Part shown: piece after piece, positions 11,452 through 22,439 of the stretch | Position numbering within the stretch: position 1 is the first letter of the stretch | Layout of the letters: every line of letters begins with the position of its first letter | Assembly (NCBI RefSeq): GCF_907164915.1 | Contig: NC_061862.1 | Span: 127,295,641 to 127,359,640, forward strand | Direction: 5' to 3' | DNA length: 64,000 nucleotides | From: Impatiens glandulifera | Taxonomy: Eukaryota > Streptophyta > Magnoliopsida > Ericales > Balsaminaceae | Position numbers and translations under genes: made by a program | Notes under the pieces: generated by a model | Database searches by the model: none | Seen by the model: only the letters and a program-made list of their open reading frames with translations | What the model was told of the DNA's origin: nothing

Positions 11452-11706
11452 GATGATGATGTTAGAACTTTGCATAGTTAAAAGATTATATGAGTAATGC
11501 AGTAGATAGCAATAGACTATTCATATACCATAATAGATAAAAGCATAACTTAACTTGAAATATCAGGAATATTTTTCAAAAGAAAATACAAAAACACTTT
11601 TCAAGAACATTAACCCCTAAAGATATCAAAAGATCAACATCAAAAGATTCTTCCTTCCCCTAAGTCTAAGGCTAATCTTTTTTCCTTTCTTTCCCCCTTT
11701 TTAACA

Positions 11707-12594
11707 TCATCTGGGAAGGGAATCTACAGCCGATTCTAGAGCTAGGGTTAACGCTGAGTTATTGGTTTTCCTATTTCGTTTCTTAAATCTAAGCCTACCC
11801 ACCTGAAGAATATAGTCGATGACCCTTGCACCGTTCAGGACTTTCGAAGGATTGGCATGAAACCCATGACCAGGTTCGGTAAGGAGACAGCAAGGGAATG
11901 CGCAAAGGGGATTGTCATAACCGAAGATCTTCTTTTGAAAGGAAATTATTCGAACTAGATTGTTGAAGAGGAATTTCGACCAGTTGATGGCTACACCTCT
12001 TGTGATGGCCACCATTATTTCAAAGACTTTCGTACAGTAGATGTAGGAAGAGTCCTTCGTGAGAATAGATTTGGAGATGATGTCATTGAGTAGGGCATAC
12101 TTAACCTTCAGACAGTTACTCTTCCCGTGATACTCAACGGGAAGGATTTTCCCTTCGAAGACTTGATTTGAAAAGACAATCATCATTTCAGACATAATTT
12201 CATTTGAGGAAGAAGGAAACTCATGGATTCCTTCGGTTGGAAGTCTGAAGAACATGCCGAATGTTTCTTCAGTGAAGTAGATATTTTTTCCAACTACATT
12301 CGCACGAATGTATTGATTATGATAAAAGCGAACGGTTTCAAAGAATTCACGAACTGCTTGTTCATGATAGATGCAGTGAGGATGAAGAAACTTCTTCAGC
12401 CCAGAAGCTTTCAATGATTCAAAAATTTGAACCATTCCAGGAATCATTAGAGTTGAAACAAACTTGAAGTCTATTTGCAGAGATTTCGGAGAAGGAAAAG
12501 TCATTTTGGCAAGATGAACACAAGTTTTTGGCGATTCGAATTCTAGAGAGAGAATCAAGGATTTAGGAATACTCAACCATTTGAGTGACACCAT
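11707..12594 (-). CDS. Third ORF of element 2 (295 codons, uninterrupted)
   Basis: This is a complete ORF between pol and the 3' LTR, in the same sense as gag-pol. An in-frame TGA lies directly before the ATG at 12594. It is rich in hydrophobic and basic residues. A central block (YHEQAVREFFETV, then VVGKNIYFTEETFGMFFRLP) resembles the putative plant transposon protein domain often found near plant retroelements. Nothing in it resembles a viral envelope: no signal peptide and no clear membrane anchor. The tail ends in a basic stretch FKKRNRKTNN. It is open while gag and pol of the same copy are full of stops. Its function is unknown. It may have been acquired from a host or another transposon. 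The RGG-rich tail seen in the related fragment at 30650-31527 is absent here. Confidence 0.7.
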   Translation of the reverse strand: MVSLKWLSIPKSLILSLEFESPKTCVHLAKMTFPSPKSLQIDFKFVSTLMIPGMVQIFESLKASGLKKFLHPHCIYHEQAVREFFETVRFYHNQYIRANVVGKNIYFTEETFGMFFRLPTEGIHEFPSSSNEIMSEMMIVFSNQVFEGKILPVEYHGKSNCLKVKYALLNDIISKSILTKDSSYIYCTKVFEIMVAITRGVAINWSKFLFNNLVRIISFQKKIFGYDNPLCAFPCCLLTEPGHGFHANPSKVLNGARVIDYILQVGRLRFKKRNRKTNNSALTLALESAVDSLPR

Positions 12595-12599
12595 TCATT

Positions 12600-13316
12600 A
12601 AATACACAAAAGCTAACGTGTGACATTTAATATTTAATGATTATACCAACCGTCAAAAATTTCAGAAACCTATTCCCAAGGGACACAGCTATCAATTAAT
12701 ATTAAACATGAAAATGCACTGTTAATATTAGACGTATAGAAGAAAGTTATCAGAAATTTTAGTCTCTTTAAATATTGAGAGACACGTGTCTTCAATCTAC
12801 TTGAGAAGTGACTGGTTTATTTTTGGCGGGAAAAAGTTCATAGACAGATACAGTTGCAGATGACAGTTATTCCGATAGCCAGAAGATGAAAAGTCTAAAT
12901 GCACAAGTAGTTAGGCGTTTAAACTACTTTCTACATTCTTCACTTCTAATTGGGAAATTCATCTATTAGACGTTAACGTCTAATCAATCTTGTCTTGTAA
13001 ACGTCTAACGTCTATAAGACGTAGACGTCTAATTACACATAAACACCACATACTAGACGTGTGTCCGGTTAGACGTGAGCTTCCAATTATTCTTATCTTA
13101 TAAACGTCTATTAGACTCATACGTCTAACCACGCAGGTTAATTAACCAAGACATGAGTTCCCAAAAGAAGATAGAAACTGCTTGAGCAGACATACGTCTA
13201 AGTAGTTATGCTTCTTAAACTTCTAGTCCATTGGACGTATTGAGACTTATGTCTTCTTGTCTGTCCAGTTACATTTTAAACAATATGTTCCCCCTTAGTT
13301 TATGCACATAATAAGA
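12600..13316 (-). other. Non-coding spacer between pol and third ORF
   Basis: No ORF is supported. From about 12960 to 13220 it holds scattered copies of the AGACGTCTAA-type palindrome that also makes up the LTR arrays. These may be a spread copy of the LTR repeat or part of the leader of the third ORF. Confidence 0.6.
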
Positions 13317-16300
13317 TCAATCAAGATCAACAATTCCTAAAATATTTCTAAAGTGAGAAAACTTAGTCTCGGGTAGAGGCTTCGTGAAGATGTCTGAAGT
13401 TTGTTAATATGTTGGGATGTATTCAAGACGAATCTGCTTCTCATTGACATGCTCTCGGATGAAGTGATGTCTGATTTCGATGTGCTTTGTCCGAGAGTGC
13501 AGAACTGGATTATAGGTGATTGCGATAACACTTGTGTTGTCGTAGAAAATTGGAAATTTTTCAGCCTCAATCCCATAGTCCCTAAGTTGTTGTTGAGCCC
13601 ACAAGAGCTGTGAACAACAACTACCAGCAGCAAAGTACTCTGCTTTAGCTGTAGACGTGGCAATCGACGTCTACTTCTTGTTGAACCATGAGATAAGACG
13701 ATCTTCAAGGAACTGGCAAGTTCCATTCGTGCTCTTTCTATCAACTTTGCACACTACATAATCTGCATCAGAGAAACTAGTCAAATTGAAACTGGAATCC
13801 TTCAGATACCACAGTCCCACATTTTGAGTTCCCTTTAAATATTTTAAAATGCATTTAGTAGTAGTGAATTGAGAAAGTTTAGGATTAGCCTGGAATCTTC
13901 CACAGACACCAATAGAAAATTGGATATCTGGTCTACTAGCAGTAACATAGAGCAATGACCCAATAAGTCCTCTATAGGTTGTGACATCTTCACTTTGACC
14001 ACCATCATATTTTTCCATTTTACTGGAGGAGCTCAGTGAAGTAGCTGCAGTAGAGCAGTTCTCCATTCCGAACTTCTTCAGTAATTCCTTGGTATACTTA
14101 GCCTGATTGATGAAGGTTCCTTTCTCCAGCTGACGAACTTGAAGACCGAGGAAGAAAGTTAATTCTCCCATCATGCTCATTTCAAATCTGTCCTGCATCA
14201 GCTTGATAAATTTCTCACATAGTTTGGGGTTAGTTGATCCAAATATAATATCATCAACATAGATTTGAACAAGCAGAATGTGAGAATCTTTAGTGAATTT
14301 AAACAATGTTTTATCCACGGTTCCAATAACAAAATCATGATCAAACAGAAATTCAGTCAAAGTGTCATACCAAGCTCTAGGAGTTTGTTTTAAACCATAT
14401 AAAGCTTTGTCAAGTTTGAAAACATGATTTGGTAAAGTATGATCTACAAAACCAGGTGGTTGCTCAACATAGACATCTTCATTTAATTTACCATTTAAAA
14501 ATGCACTCTTCACATCCATTTGAAAAACTTTAAAATTCTTAAATGATGCATACGCCATGAAGATTCTAATTGCCTCAAGTCTTGCTACGGGTGCAAAAGA
14601 CTCATCAAAGTCGATGCCTTCCTCCTGTTTGTATCCTTGAGCAACTAAACGGGCTTTGTTTCTAATAACTGAACCATCTTCACTAAGTTTGTTTCTAAAC
14701 ACCCATCTTGTTCCAATGACTGACTGATCAGTCGGTCTAGGAGTTAGATGCCACACTTTATTTCTCACAAATTGGTTTAACTCCTCCTGTATAGCATTGA
14801 TCCAATCTGGATCAACCACTGCAAATTTTCTTGGGTTCAATTTGAGAAATAAAGGCAGAATTGGCCATTTCATCCATCAATTGACTTCTGGTCCTACGAG
14901 GAGAATTAGGATTCCCGATGATCAATTCTGGTGGATGATTCTTGTTCCACCTAAAGTTGGATCCAAAGGGATTGGTCATCTGAACAGGTGACTACGCGAC
15001 GTCCGAACTCTCAACAGTTTGTTGAATAGGAGTTTGTACGTCTGGTTGGATTTCAATTGGATCAGCCACAAGATCAGACAACGAAATCCGTTTATCTAGA
15101 GTTTCATCCTCATTTACAGACTCAAGACTCGTCGCTTCTAATCTGTAAGCAAAGTCAATGGGATCAATGAAGTTACTCTCAACAGACTCATCAAAGACGA
15201 CATGAAGGGATTTCTCAACAGTTTGAGTTCTGTTGTTATATACTCTGTAAGCCTTGCTTACTAAGGAGTATCCCAGCATGAATCCAGCAACTGCTTTAGC
15301 ATCAAAAGCGGTCAAATAAATATTTTCATTGTTATGGATAAAACATTTACACCCGAATACTTTAAAGTATAAAACTGTGGGAAATCTTCCATAATACAGT
15401 TCATAAGGAGTTTTATCAAAACGTTTGTTAATAATTGATCGATTTTGTGTGTAGCAAGCTGTGTTGATTACCTCTGCCCAGAACCTCTAAGGAACGTCTG
15501 ATTCAGCTAGCATAGATCTCGCTGCTTCTTTTAGAGCCCTCACTCTTCTCTTAGCAATGCCATTCTACTGTGGAGTTCTAGCACTAGACAACTCGTGCCT
15601 AATCCCAGACTCCTCGAGATAAGAAGAAAGGTATCTGTTTGTGAACTCAGTTCCCTAATCACTTCTAATGCAAGCAATATTCAAAGATTTCTGATTCTGA
15701 ATTCTTGTAAAGATTCTAATCAAATTTTCAGTAGTTTTATACTTTGATTGTAAAAATGCTACCCATGTAAATCGTGAGAAATCATCAATAACAATTAGTG
15801 CGAATCTCATTCCTCCTAGGCTCTTTACAGGAATTGGACCAAACAAATCCATGTGTAACACTTCTAAACAGCAGCTGGATTGAGATTTCCCTTTACTTTT
15901 GAACGATGATCTGCCCTGTTTGCCTAACTGGCAAGCAAAACATATCTTGTTCTTAGAAAATTGTAGTTTAGGCAAACCAAATACTAAATTATTAGAACAA
16001 ATGTTGTTGATGGTTTTGAAATTTAGATGGTTTAACCTTTTATGCCATAACCATTTCTGGTCATTCCTGGCAATCATGCACATAGGATTATATGCTTCTT
16101 TCTTCCAGTTCATTTTATAGGAATTTCCTGATCTACTACCGGTTAATAAAATATTACCATGTTGATCCTTAACTAGGCATGCATGAGTTTGAAAATCAAC
16201 TGACAGACCATTATTACATAATTGACTAATACTAATCAGGTTATAACACAGATTGTCAACAAGTAACACGTCATTAATGGTTAGATTATCATGGATAATC

Positions 16301-16500
16301 TTACCCTTACCCGTGGTCTTACCCTTCTTGTAGTCACCAAAAGTGATCTTAGGTCTAGAGCAATCTGCTATATCAGTAAGAAGTCGTATGTTTCCTGTCA
16401 TATGTCTGGAACAGCCACTATCAAGATACCAGACAGATTCCTCCAGGCCATCACTCACATGTACCTACACAAAATAATATTTACAATCGTTTGGTACCTA
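13317..16500 (-). pseudogene. Copia pol of element 2: protease, integrase, reverse transcriptase, RNase H
   Basis: The domains are in the Ty1-copia order. The protease active site DSGCSRHMTG lies at about 16410-16440. The GAG-pre-integrase region and the HHCC zinc finger (LWHKRLNHL...CFACQLGK) follow. The integrase core has Asp in HMDLFGPIP, then GTEF and ARTPQ motifs (15850-15540). The reverse transcriptase (about 14830-14100) has [18 protein letters not shown] and the catalytic [10 protein letters not shown]. The RNase H tail is DADY...STAKAEY...SDIFTKPLPE, with a stop at 13317. Breaks include TAG in front of GTEF, TAG in ARTPQ*NG, TAG for Trp in P*RFW, TAG near 14992, a frameshift near 14850, TAG at 13671 and TAA near 13402. 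Each missing residue is readily explained by C-to-T change, except where the consensus is unsure. Confidence 0.95.
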
Positions 16501-16503
16501 CAT

Positions 16504-17693
16504 TCAATTGGGTCCTCGGTCAATCAGTCCCTTAGGAATCCATATTTGAGTTATTCTGATGGATTTCCCATTTTGTGTTGTGATTAATGCGTATGATTTT
16601 GACATAGTAGACACCTTCCTGCTAGTCTCTGATCCCTTAGTCTTTGAAGATGATTTTCTTTTAGAAATCATTGACTTCTTGCTAGGTTTTAGATTGCCAG
16701 ACTTGCTGGCTACTTCTAACTTATTTTTCAGCCAACTAACAGTCGGTGGAACATAAGTTATTTCATTCTTCAAAGCTACTTCTTCATAAATTGGATCAGA
16801 TTCAATATCAGTCACACTTCCTTTGACAAAACTTATTGGCTTACGCTTGTCAGTTGCTGAGTTTGACTTTTTTAGGATTGGTTTGGGTCATCGTTATCAA
16901 ATTCTAAATCGGATCTAGATCCAGCAGGTTTCAACAGACTAATCTGATATTTGACAACTTCTCCAGATCTTGTCCAAGAACTAACAACATAGTTTAACCT
17001 TTTGTTTTCAGAATAGAGTGTTTGGATCTGTTCTTTGAGCATCTCATTCTCGGATGAGATCTCTACTACTTTCTTTTCAAAAGCATTTGATTCATAAATT
17101 TTGTATGAAGAAAAAATATTGGCATCATATTTTACTTTAATTTCATAAAAGAAATCTGATAACTTCTTGTACTCAATGGCCATGTCATTGAGTGCAGTAG
17201 TTAACTCTCCGTTGGTAAATTCCGATGGGGAAATATCATTTACCTTGGATTGATCATCTGCCATCAAACATGTTACGGTTTCAGTATCCTTTTCAATAGG
17301 AGAATCCTCTAAGTCGTTGTCGGCCCATTTAGATTTGTTTTCAACACACATGAAAACTTTTTGATCTTTCGGATTCTTCTTGGCTTGAACGTTTCGACCA
17401 TAGATCTGAATTAGCTTCTCCCAAATTTCTTTAGTGGAGGAGCAGGATTTGATCTCGTAGAATATGTTCATGTTGATCGATTGATACAAGATATTTTTGG
17501 CTACATTGTCCAAGTTGTTAGTCATCTTATCTTCAGTTGTCCACTCACAACTTGGCTTCGAAATCTTTATGGGACCATCGGTAATGACGCTCCACATATC
17601 ACAATCAAGAGCAGCCAAGTGAGCTTGCATTCTCATCATCCAATAGTCGTAGTTATCTTTCGAAAGGAGAGGGATCTCGTTGATGATAGACAT
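16504..17693 (-). pseudogene. Copia gag of element 2, internally deleted and frameshifted
   Basis: The start is the ATG at 17693, 51 bp inside the LTR border. The first 110 codons match the DUF4219/UBN2 gag region (NYDYWMMRMQAHL, WSVITDGPI, IWEKLIQIYG). The reading then jumps to NPKDQKVFM, so the rest of UBN2 and the whole zinc knuckle are deleted compared with element 1. The coiled coil (ALNDMAIEYKKLSD ... SENEMLKEQIQ) remains. A frameshift near 16860 separates the basic linker (16815-16504) that leads into protease. Without a knuckle this gag could not package RNA normally. Confidence 0.9.
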
Positions 17694-17729
17694 GATTCAG
17701 GTTCTTGATGCTTGAGAATAGAAAATAGG

Positions 17730-17741
17730 GCTCTGATACCA
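17730..17741 (-). promoter_or_regulatory. Primer-binding site of element 2 (initiator-Met tRNA)
   Basis: The minus strand has a perfect TGGTATCAGAGC two bases from the LTR border at 17744. It is the usual primer site of plant copia elements and fixes the element's orientation. Confidence 0.93.
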
Positions 17742-17743
17742 AT

Positions 17744-19896
17744 TGATAGGATTGGTGTAATCAATAGAGACAGTGGTCTAGCTATTGATGACAACTTCGT
17801 ATAAAAACGGTTTGATAGAAATCATGTTAGGGATTTAAATCACTTTCTATTCTTCACAAACCCTTGCAAACTCTTGAACGATTCAAGTGCAGAAACGTTT
17901 GCTCGGGTTTAAAGCTAAGAACCAAAGAAGGAGAAGATGACAGAATGTAAATGACACAGCAGTTGGTTTATGGATGTTTAGAGCAAAACTCTCCTACGTC
18001 ACCCCTTCTTCCAACCACCGGAAGGATTCACTATACTTTTCTTAGAATCAAATACAGTTACACGGCTAGCTCACTGTTGAACAGAACAGACTCTGTTCAA
18101 CTTACAGTATATTGAAGAATATTACTGAGCTAGACAATACTTTGATTTTATCTGTCTCTTGATGTACACACAGTAAAGTAAGAAAGCAATTCGTGAGATT
18201 CAGTAAGCTCAGTAGTTCGTGTATTAGCTTGTATGTTCGCGTGTATTTCGATTGTTAGTTCATCTGTTGTCCTTGAGGATCTTTAAATAGGGAGCAGGTA
18301 CCAATGGTCGAATCTTCTATAATGACACGTGGCGAATACCCATTTTAGAGCCTCCATAGTACACAGGTACAGCAGACTCTGAGCACCATGATTATGGCCG
18401 TACCAATCCGGTAGTGCGCCAAATATTCTTCTAGGATATTCCTTCAAGAAACAAGTAGTGGGAAGAATATTTGCTTACGTGGCATTAGTTCATTGGTTGT
18501 AACTGGCTGTCGTACTAATTTGCACGGAATAGTGGAGTAGGAGTAGCATACAGCTAGTTGATCGTAGGTAGAAGGATTCTAGCTTCAAGCAACTGCATAA
18601 GCGTGGCATTAGATGTTTTTCAATTAGACTGACAAGTCTAATGAAGTTAGATGCTCCCATCTAATAGCAGGATCCATTAGACCACCAGGTCTAATGGAAT
18701 TAGACGACACGTCTAATTACGGTTCCCTTCAGACTAATCTGAAGGAGTTAGACTGCATGTTTAACACTCATCTATTAGATAGAACGTCTAACTACGTTTC
18801 CCTTCAGACTAATCTGAAAGAGTTAGACTACACGTCTAACTCTCATCTGTTAAACGGCACGTCTAACTACGTTTCCCTTCAGACTAATCTAAAGGAGTTA
18901 GACTGCACGTCTAACTCTCATCTATTAGATGGCACGTCTAACTACGTTTCCCTTCAGACTAATCTGAAGGAGTTAGACTGTACGTCTAACTCTCATTTGT
19001 TAGACTGCATGTTTAACTACGTATCTGTTAAATTGCACGTCCAACTACGTATTTGTTAGACTGCACGTCTAACTACGTTTGTTAGACTGCACGTCTAACT
19101 ACGTCTATTAGACTACACGTCTAACTACGTATCTATTAGACTACACGTCTAACTACACTAGTTAAATTGCACGTCTAACTACGTATCTGTTAGACTGCAC
19201 GTCTAACTACGTATCTGTTAGAATGCACGTCTAACTACGTATCTGTTAGAATGCACGTCTAACTATGTATCTGTTAGACTGCACGTCTAACTACGCCTGT
19301 TAGACTACACGTCTAACTTCGTATCTATTAAACTGCACGTCTAACTACTTATCTGTTAGACTACATGGCTAACTATGTATCTGTTAGATTGCACGTCTAA
19401 CTACATATCTATTAGACTACACGTCTAACTACGTATTTGTTAAACTGCACGTCTAACTACGTCTGTTAGACTACACGTCTAACTACGTATCTATTAGATT
19501 GCACGTCTAACTACGTATCTATTAGACTGCACGTCTCACTACGTATCTGTTAGACTGTACGTCTAACTACGCCTGTTAAACTGCACGTCTAACTATGTAT
19601 CTGTTAGACTGCACGTCTAACTACGTATCTGTTAGACTGCACGTCTAACTACGTATCTGTTAGACTGCACGTCTAACTACGTATCTGTTAGACTGCACGT
19701 CTAACTACGTATCTGTTAGACTGCACGTCTAACTTAATGCGTCTAATAGTTAGTAAGTTTAATGAACCTCATTCAGACTTAGTCTAATATAGCATGTTTT
19801 TGATACACATGCACCAAAGACAATTAGACGTCTTAGTTTAAGTTTTATACAAACTCATCATCAAAATTTCATTAGTCAAAGTGATTTGACCCAACA
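17744..19896 (-). repeat. 5' LTR of element 2, with palindromic array
   Basis: It is 2153 bp, pairing with 9237-11437. A TATA-like sequence on the minus strand lies near 18280-18292. The 28 bp-class array spans about 18690-19735, with the last five or six units (about 19590-19735) nearly identical. The U3 end lacks one copy of a short CTTAGTCAAAATAATTTGAC-type segment present in the other LTR. Confidence 0.95.
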
Positions 19897-20400
19897 TACT
19901 CCATAAAGGTTATATCAAAAGAAAAGCGTTTTGTGTCATTAGTAAAATGTGCATAGTGTGTTAGAGAACATACTAGTGAGATGACAATTAGTGATTGTGA
20001 AATCCTTACTATATGTCCTAGAGAATTCGATTGCTCTTCTTCTTAGTAGAAAACAACTGACATTAATCTCCTGCACAATATGCATGAATTATACAATAAG
20101 TGTGATGGGCATTATACAATGCACCACACCAATTTATTGAAGAATGAAGAGTACCTGATCAGTGAGCTAGCTAGATTTCTTCAGCAATGTATTGAAGAAT
20201 GAATAGTCTGATTTGCTAGTATTGACATCCACCAACTAAAATTCTTTTTTTATATCAAATTCTTCTACTTATTTAGTAGTTTCGATTCAAATTTCACTAG
20301 AGGATTGACCTTGATTGGATCATTGACCCTCATTTTTTATAGAAGGATTAATGAAGGGAGTTAGTAGTTTCGACCCCAACCTCTTTCTCTTATATTGGGC
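19897..20400 (-). pseudogene. Ulp1 gene, part upstream of the element 2 insertion
   Basis: Directly right of the TSD the minus strand continues the protease reading (NDTKRF, DITFME) in the frame of 8817-9236. It stays open to about 20050. Between about 20060 and 20400 the frame is unclear and probably contains an intron or decay. This junction is the main evidence that element 2 landed in a protease exon. Confidence 0.75.
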
Positions 20401-20833
20401 TGCACTTTTCTTCACTTCCACCACATCCTTCACCACATTCATGTTCTTGTCTTCCACCACATCCTCCTCCATGTTCTTCTTTCCACCTTCACCTTCTTCT
20501 TGTCCTCCACCACATCCTCCTCCACATTCTTCTTCTCCACCTTCACCTTCTTCTTGTCCTTCACCACATCCTCCTCCAGTCTCTACTTCTCCTCCACCTT
20601 CACCTTCTTCTTGTCGTTCTTATTCACCACTGGATCCTTCACCAAATCCTTCTTCTTCTTCTCCACCACATCCTTCTCCACGTTCTTCTTCTCCTCCATT
20701 TTCACCTTCTTCTTGTCGTTATTCTTCACCACCAGATCCTTCACCAAATTATTCTTCTTATTCTCCTTCACCAAATCCTTCTTATTATTCTCTTTCACCA
20801 CCAGATTATCAATCTTCTCCACATCTTCTCAAT
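20400..20833 (-). pseudogene. Ulp1 gene, lysine/glutamate repeat exon
   Basis: The minus strand reads long Lys/Asp/Glu/Val runs (DLVKDLVVKNNDKKKVK type) down to about 20583, then continues less regularly. It joins the exon array through the intron at 20834-20902. The plus strand of the same DNA gives a Pro/Ser-rich extensin-like ORF (20351-20866), taken here as the antisense shadow because splice signals and the flanking protease are on the minus strand. Confidence 0.6.
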
Positions 20834-21775
20834 CTGCACATTGGAAAAAATAGACAAAAAGTGTGAAGGTATACAAAAAGCGTGAATGTGAGTTGTACAT
20901 ACCTTCTTCTTGTCGTTCTTCTTCTTATTCTCCACATACTCCTCCTTCTCCACCACCACATCCACCTAAACCAACGCATCCTCCTTCTCCACCAACAATT
21001 CATTCTTCTTCTTCTCCACCACCAGATCATCAATCTTCTCCTGCACATAGGAAAAAATAGACAAAAACGTGAAGGTATACAAAGAGCGTGAATGTGAATT
21101 GTACATACTTCATCCTTCTTCTCCACTTTCACCTTCTCCACTAACACATCCTCCTTCAGCACCACATCTTTCTCCTTCTTTACCACCAAATCCTTCTTCT
21201 TCTACACCACCAAATCATCAATTTTCTCCACATCTTCCTCCTCAATCTTCTCCTGCATATTGGAAAAAATTAAACAAAAAGCGTGAAGGTATACAAAAAG
21301 CGTAAATGTGAATTGTACATACATCATCCTTATCATCCACCTTCACCTTTTCCACCAAAACATCATCCTCCTTCTCCACCAGCACATCCTCCTTCAACAC
21401 CACATCCTCCTCCTTGCCTTCCTCAATCTTCTTCTTGTCTTCCTCATCAATCTTCTCCTTCACCTCCTACACATTGAAAAAAAATAGAAAAATTAGACAA
21501 AAAGCGTTAAGGACATTATACAAAAAGCGTGAATGTGAATTGTACATACCTCATCCTTCTCTTTCACCTTCACCTTTTCCACCAACACATCATCCTCCTT
21601 CTCCACCAACACGTCCTCCTTCAACACCACATCCTCCTCCTTGTCTTTCTCAATCTTTTTCTTGTCTTCCTCATCAATATTCTCCTTCACCTCCTGCACA
21701 TTGGAAAAAATTAGAAAAATTAGAAAAAAGCATTAAGGTCATTATACAAAAAGCGTGAATGTGAATTGTACATAC
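20834..21775 (-). repeat. Tandemly duplicated exon-intron modules in the Ulp1 gene
   Basis: Five introns share the same donor (GTATGTACA) and a similar acceptor (ATGTGCAG or close): 20834-20902, 21041-21108, 21253-21322, 21467-21549 and 21694-21775. They enclose four exons of 138, 144, 144 and 144 nt (20903-21040, 21109-21252, 21323-21466, 21550-21693), all phase 0. Each encodes a 46-48 residue charged module (EKIDEEDKKKIE, VVLKEDVLVEKEDDVL, KVKVDDKD). The module period is 206-227 bp. Exons and introns were therefore copied together, lengthening the protein without breaking frame. Intron length (68-83 bp) is near the lower limit for plants. Confidence 0.85.
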
Positions 21776-22040
21776 CTCATCCTTCTCCACCAACACATCC
21801 TCCTCCTTGTCTTCCTCCTAGTCTTCCTCCTCATCCACTAATTTATTGAAGAATACCTCATCCTTTATCTCCACCAACACATCCTCCTCCTTATCTTTAT
21901 ACTCATCCACCAATTTATTGAAGAATACCTCATCCTTCTTCGCATCAACATCCTTCTCATTCTTCTCCTTTCTCTTCAATCTTCTCATACTATGTTCCTC
22001 CTCTAGTGTGGCTGATATTATGTCAATCTATTTCTTGTAG
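21776..22040 (-). pseudogene. Ulp1 gene, further charged-repeat exon with internal duplication
   Basis: The minus strand reads KNEKDVDAKKDEVFFNKLVDEYKD twice in degenerate form (the DEVFFNKLVDE block starts near 21930 and 21860), then EED, a TAG, and EEDKEEDVLVEKDE up to the donor at 21775. The TAG replaces a probable Lys codon. Confidence 0.65.
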
Positions 22041-22189
22041 TAGGTTGAACATTTAAAGTTGATTCTCTTTTATGAGATTTATTTCAGTTTTTAGTTCATT
22101 TACCTACTTCGTTAGTTCATCCAATCTACATCTATCATGGAGAGATATTGATGTGGAGTCATTTAAGGGCCATCATCATCTGATGAGTC

Positions 22190-22423
22190 CTAGTGGCGGT
22201 GGGAGAGAATGAGAGGTGTTAGGGTTGGGGGAGTAATTAGTCTTGTCTTCCTCATGACTGGTTTGGCATGTTTAGGAGGAACATAAGGAGAGGTAAGAGT
22301 TGGGGGAGTAATTAGTCTTATCTTCCTCATAGCAGGTTTGGAAGGAGCTACATCTTCAATCTCTTCATGTTTTCTCTTTCTTGAATCAAGTTCAAATAAT
22401 GAATCATAAAAATTACCTCTCAT
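22190..22423 (-). pseudogene. Ulp1 gene, RKRK/TPPTLT segment with 75 bp duplication
   Basis: The 77-codon reading contains SRKRKHEE and two copies of RLITPPTLT, from a direct repeat of about 75 bp (22221-22268 and 22296-22343). The basic patch could be a nuclear signal. Such RKRK...TPPTLT linkers sit between the N-terminal domain and the protease in this type of protein. Confidence 0.65.
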
Positions 22424-22439
22424 ATCTTCAAACTCTTCC

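Larger units (their letters stand above)
9237..19896 (-). mobile_element. Ty1-copia LTR retrotransposon, element 2 (full-length Sirevirus-like, decayed)
   Basis: It is 10660 bp, with LTRs at 9237-11437 and 17744-19896 and the perfect 5 bp target duplication TACTC at 9232-9236 and 19897-19901. A perfect primer-binding site (TGGTATCAGAGC, minus) adjoins the right LTR, and a purine tract adjoins the left LTR. The internal order is gag, protease, integrase, reverse transcriptase, RNase H, then a third ORF. This order, the long LTRs, the gag coiled coil and the extra 3' ORF fit the Sirevirus branch of Ty1-copia. gag and pol carry many stops, mostly at Gln or Trp codons, so the copy cannot move by itself. 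It sits inside the Ulp1 gene of the MULE. Confidence 0.95.

Noticed and set aside
11707..12594. Envelope-like protein for the third ORF of element 2
   Set aside because: No signal peptide, no clear transmembrane segment and no fusion-type motif are visible, so an envelope role is not supported.
18694..19059. 121-codon plus-strand ORF with 25-residue repeats (also 10284-10529)
   Set aside because: It is a translation of the LTR array. The local unit of about 75 bp is a multiple of three, so it stays open by chance.
20351..20866. Plus-strand Pro/Ser-rich, extensin-like ORF of 171 codons and similar ORFs at 20863-21758
   Set aside because: It is the antisense of the Lys/Glu repeat exons. Consistent splice sites, phase and the adjoining protease all lie on the minus strand.
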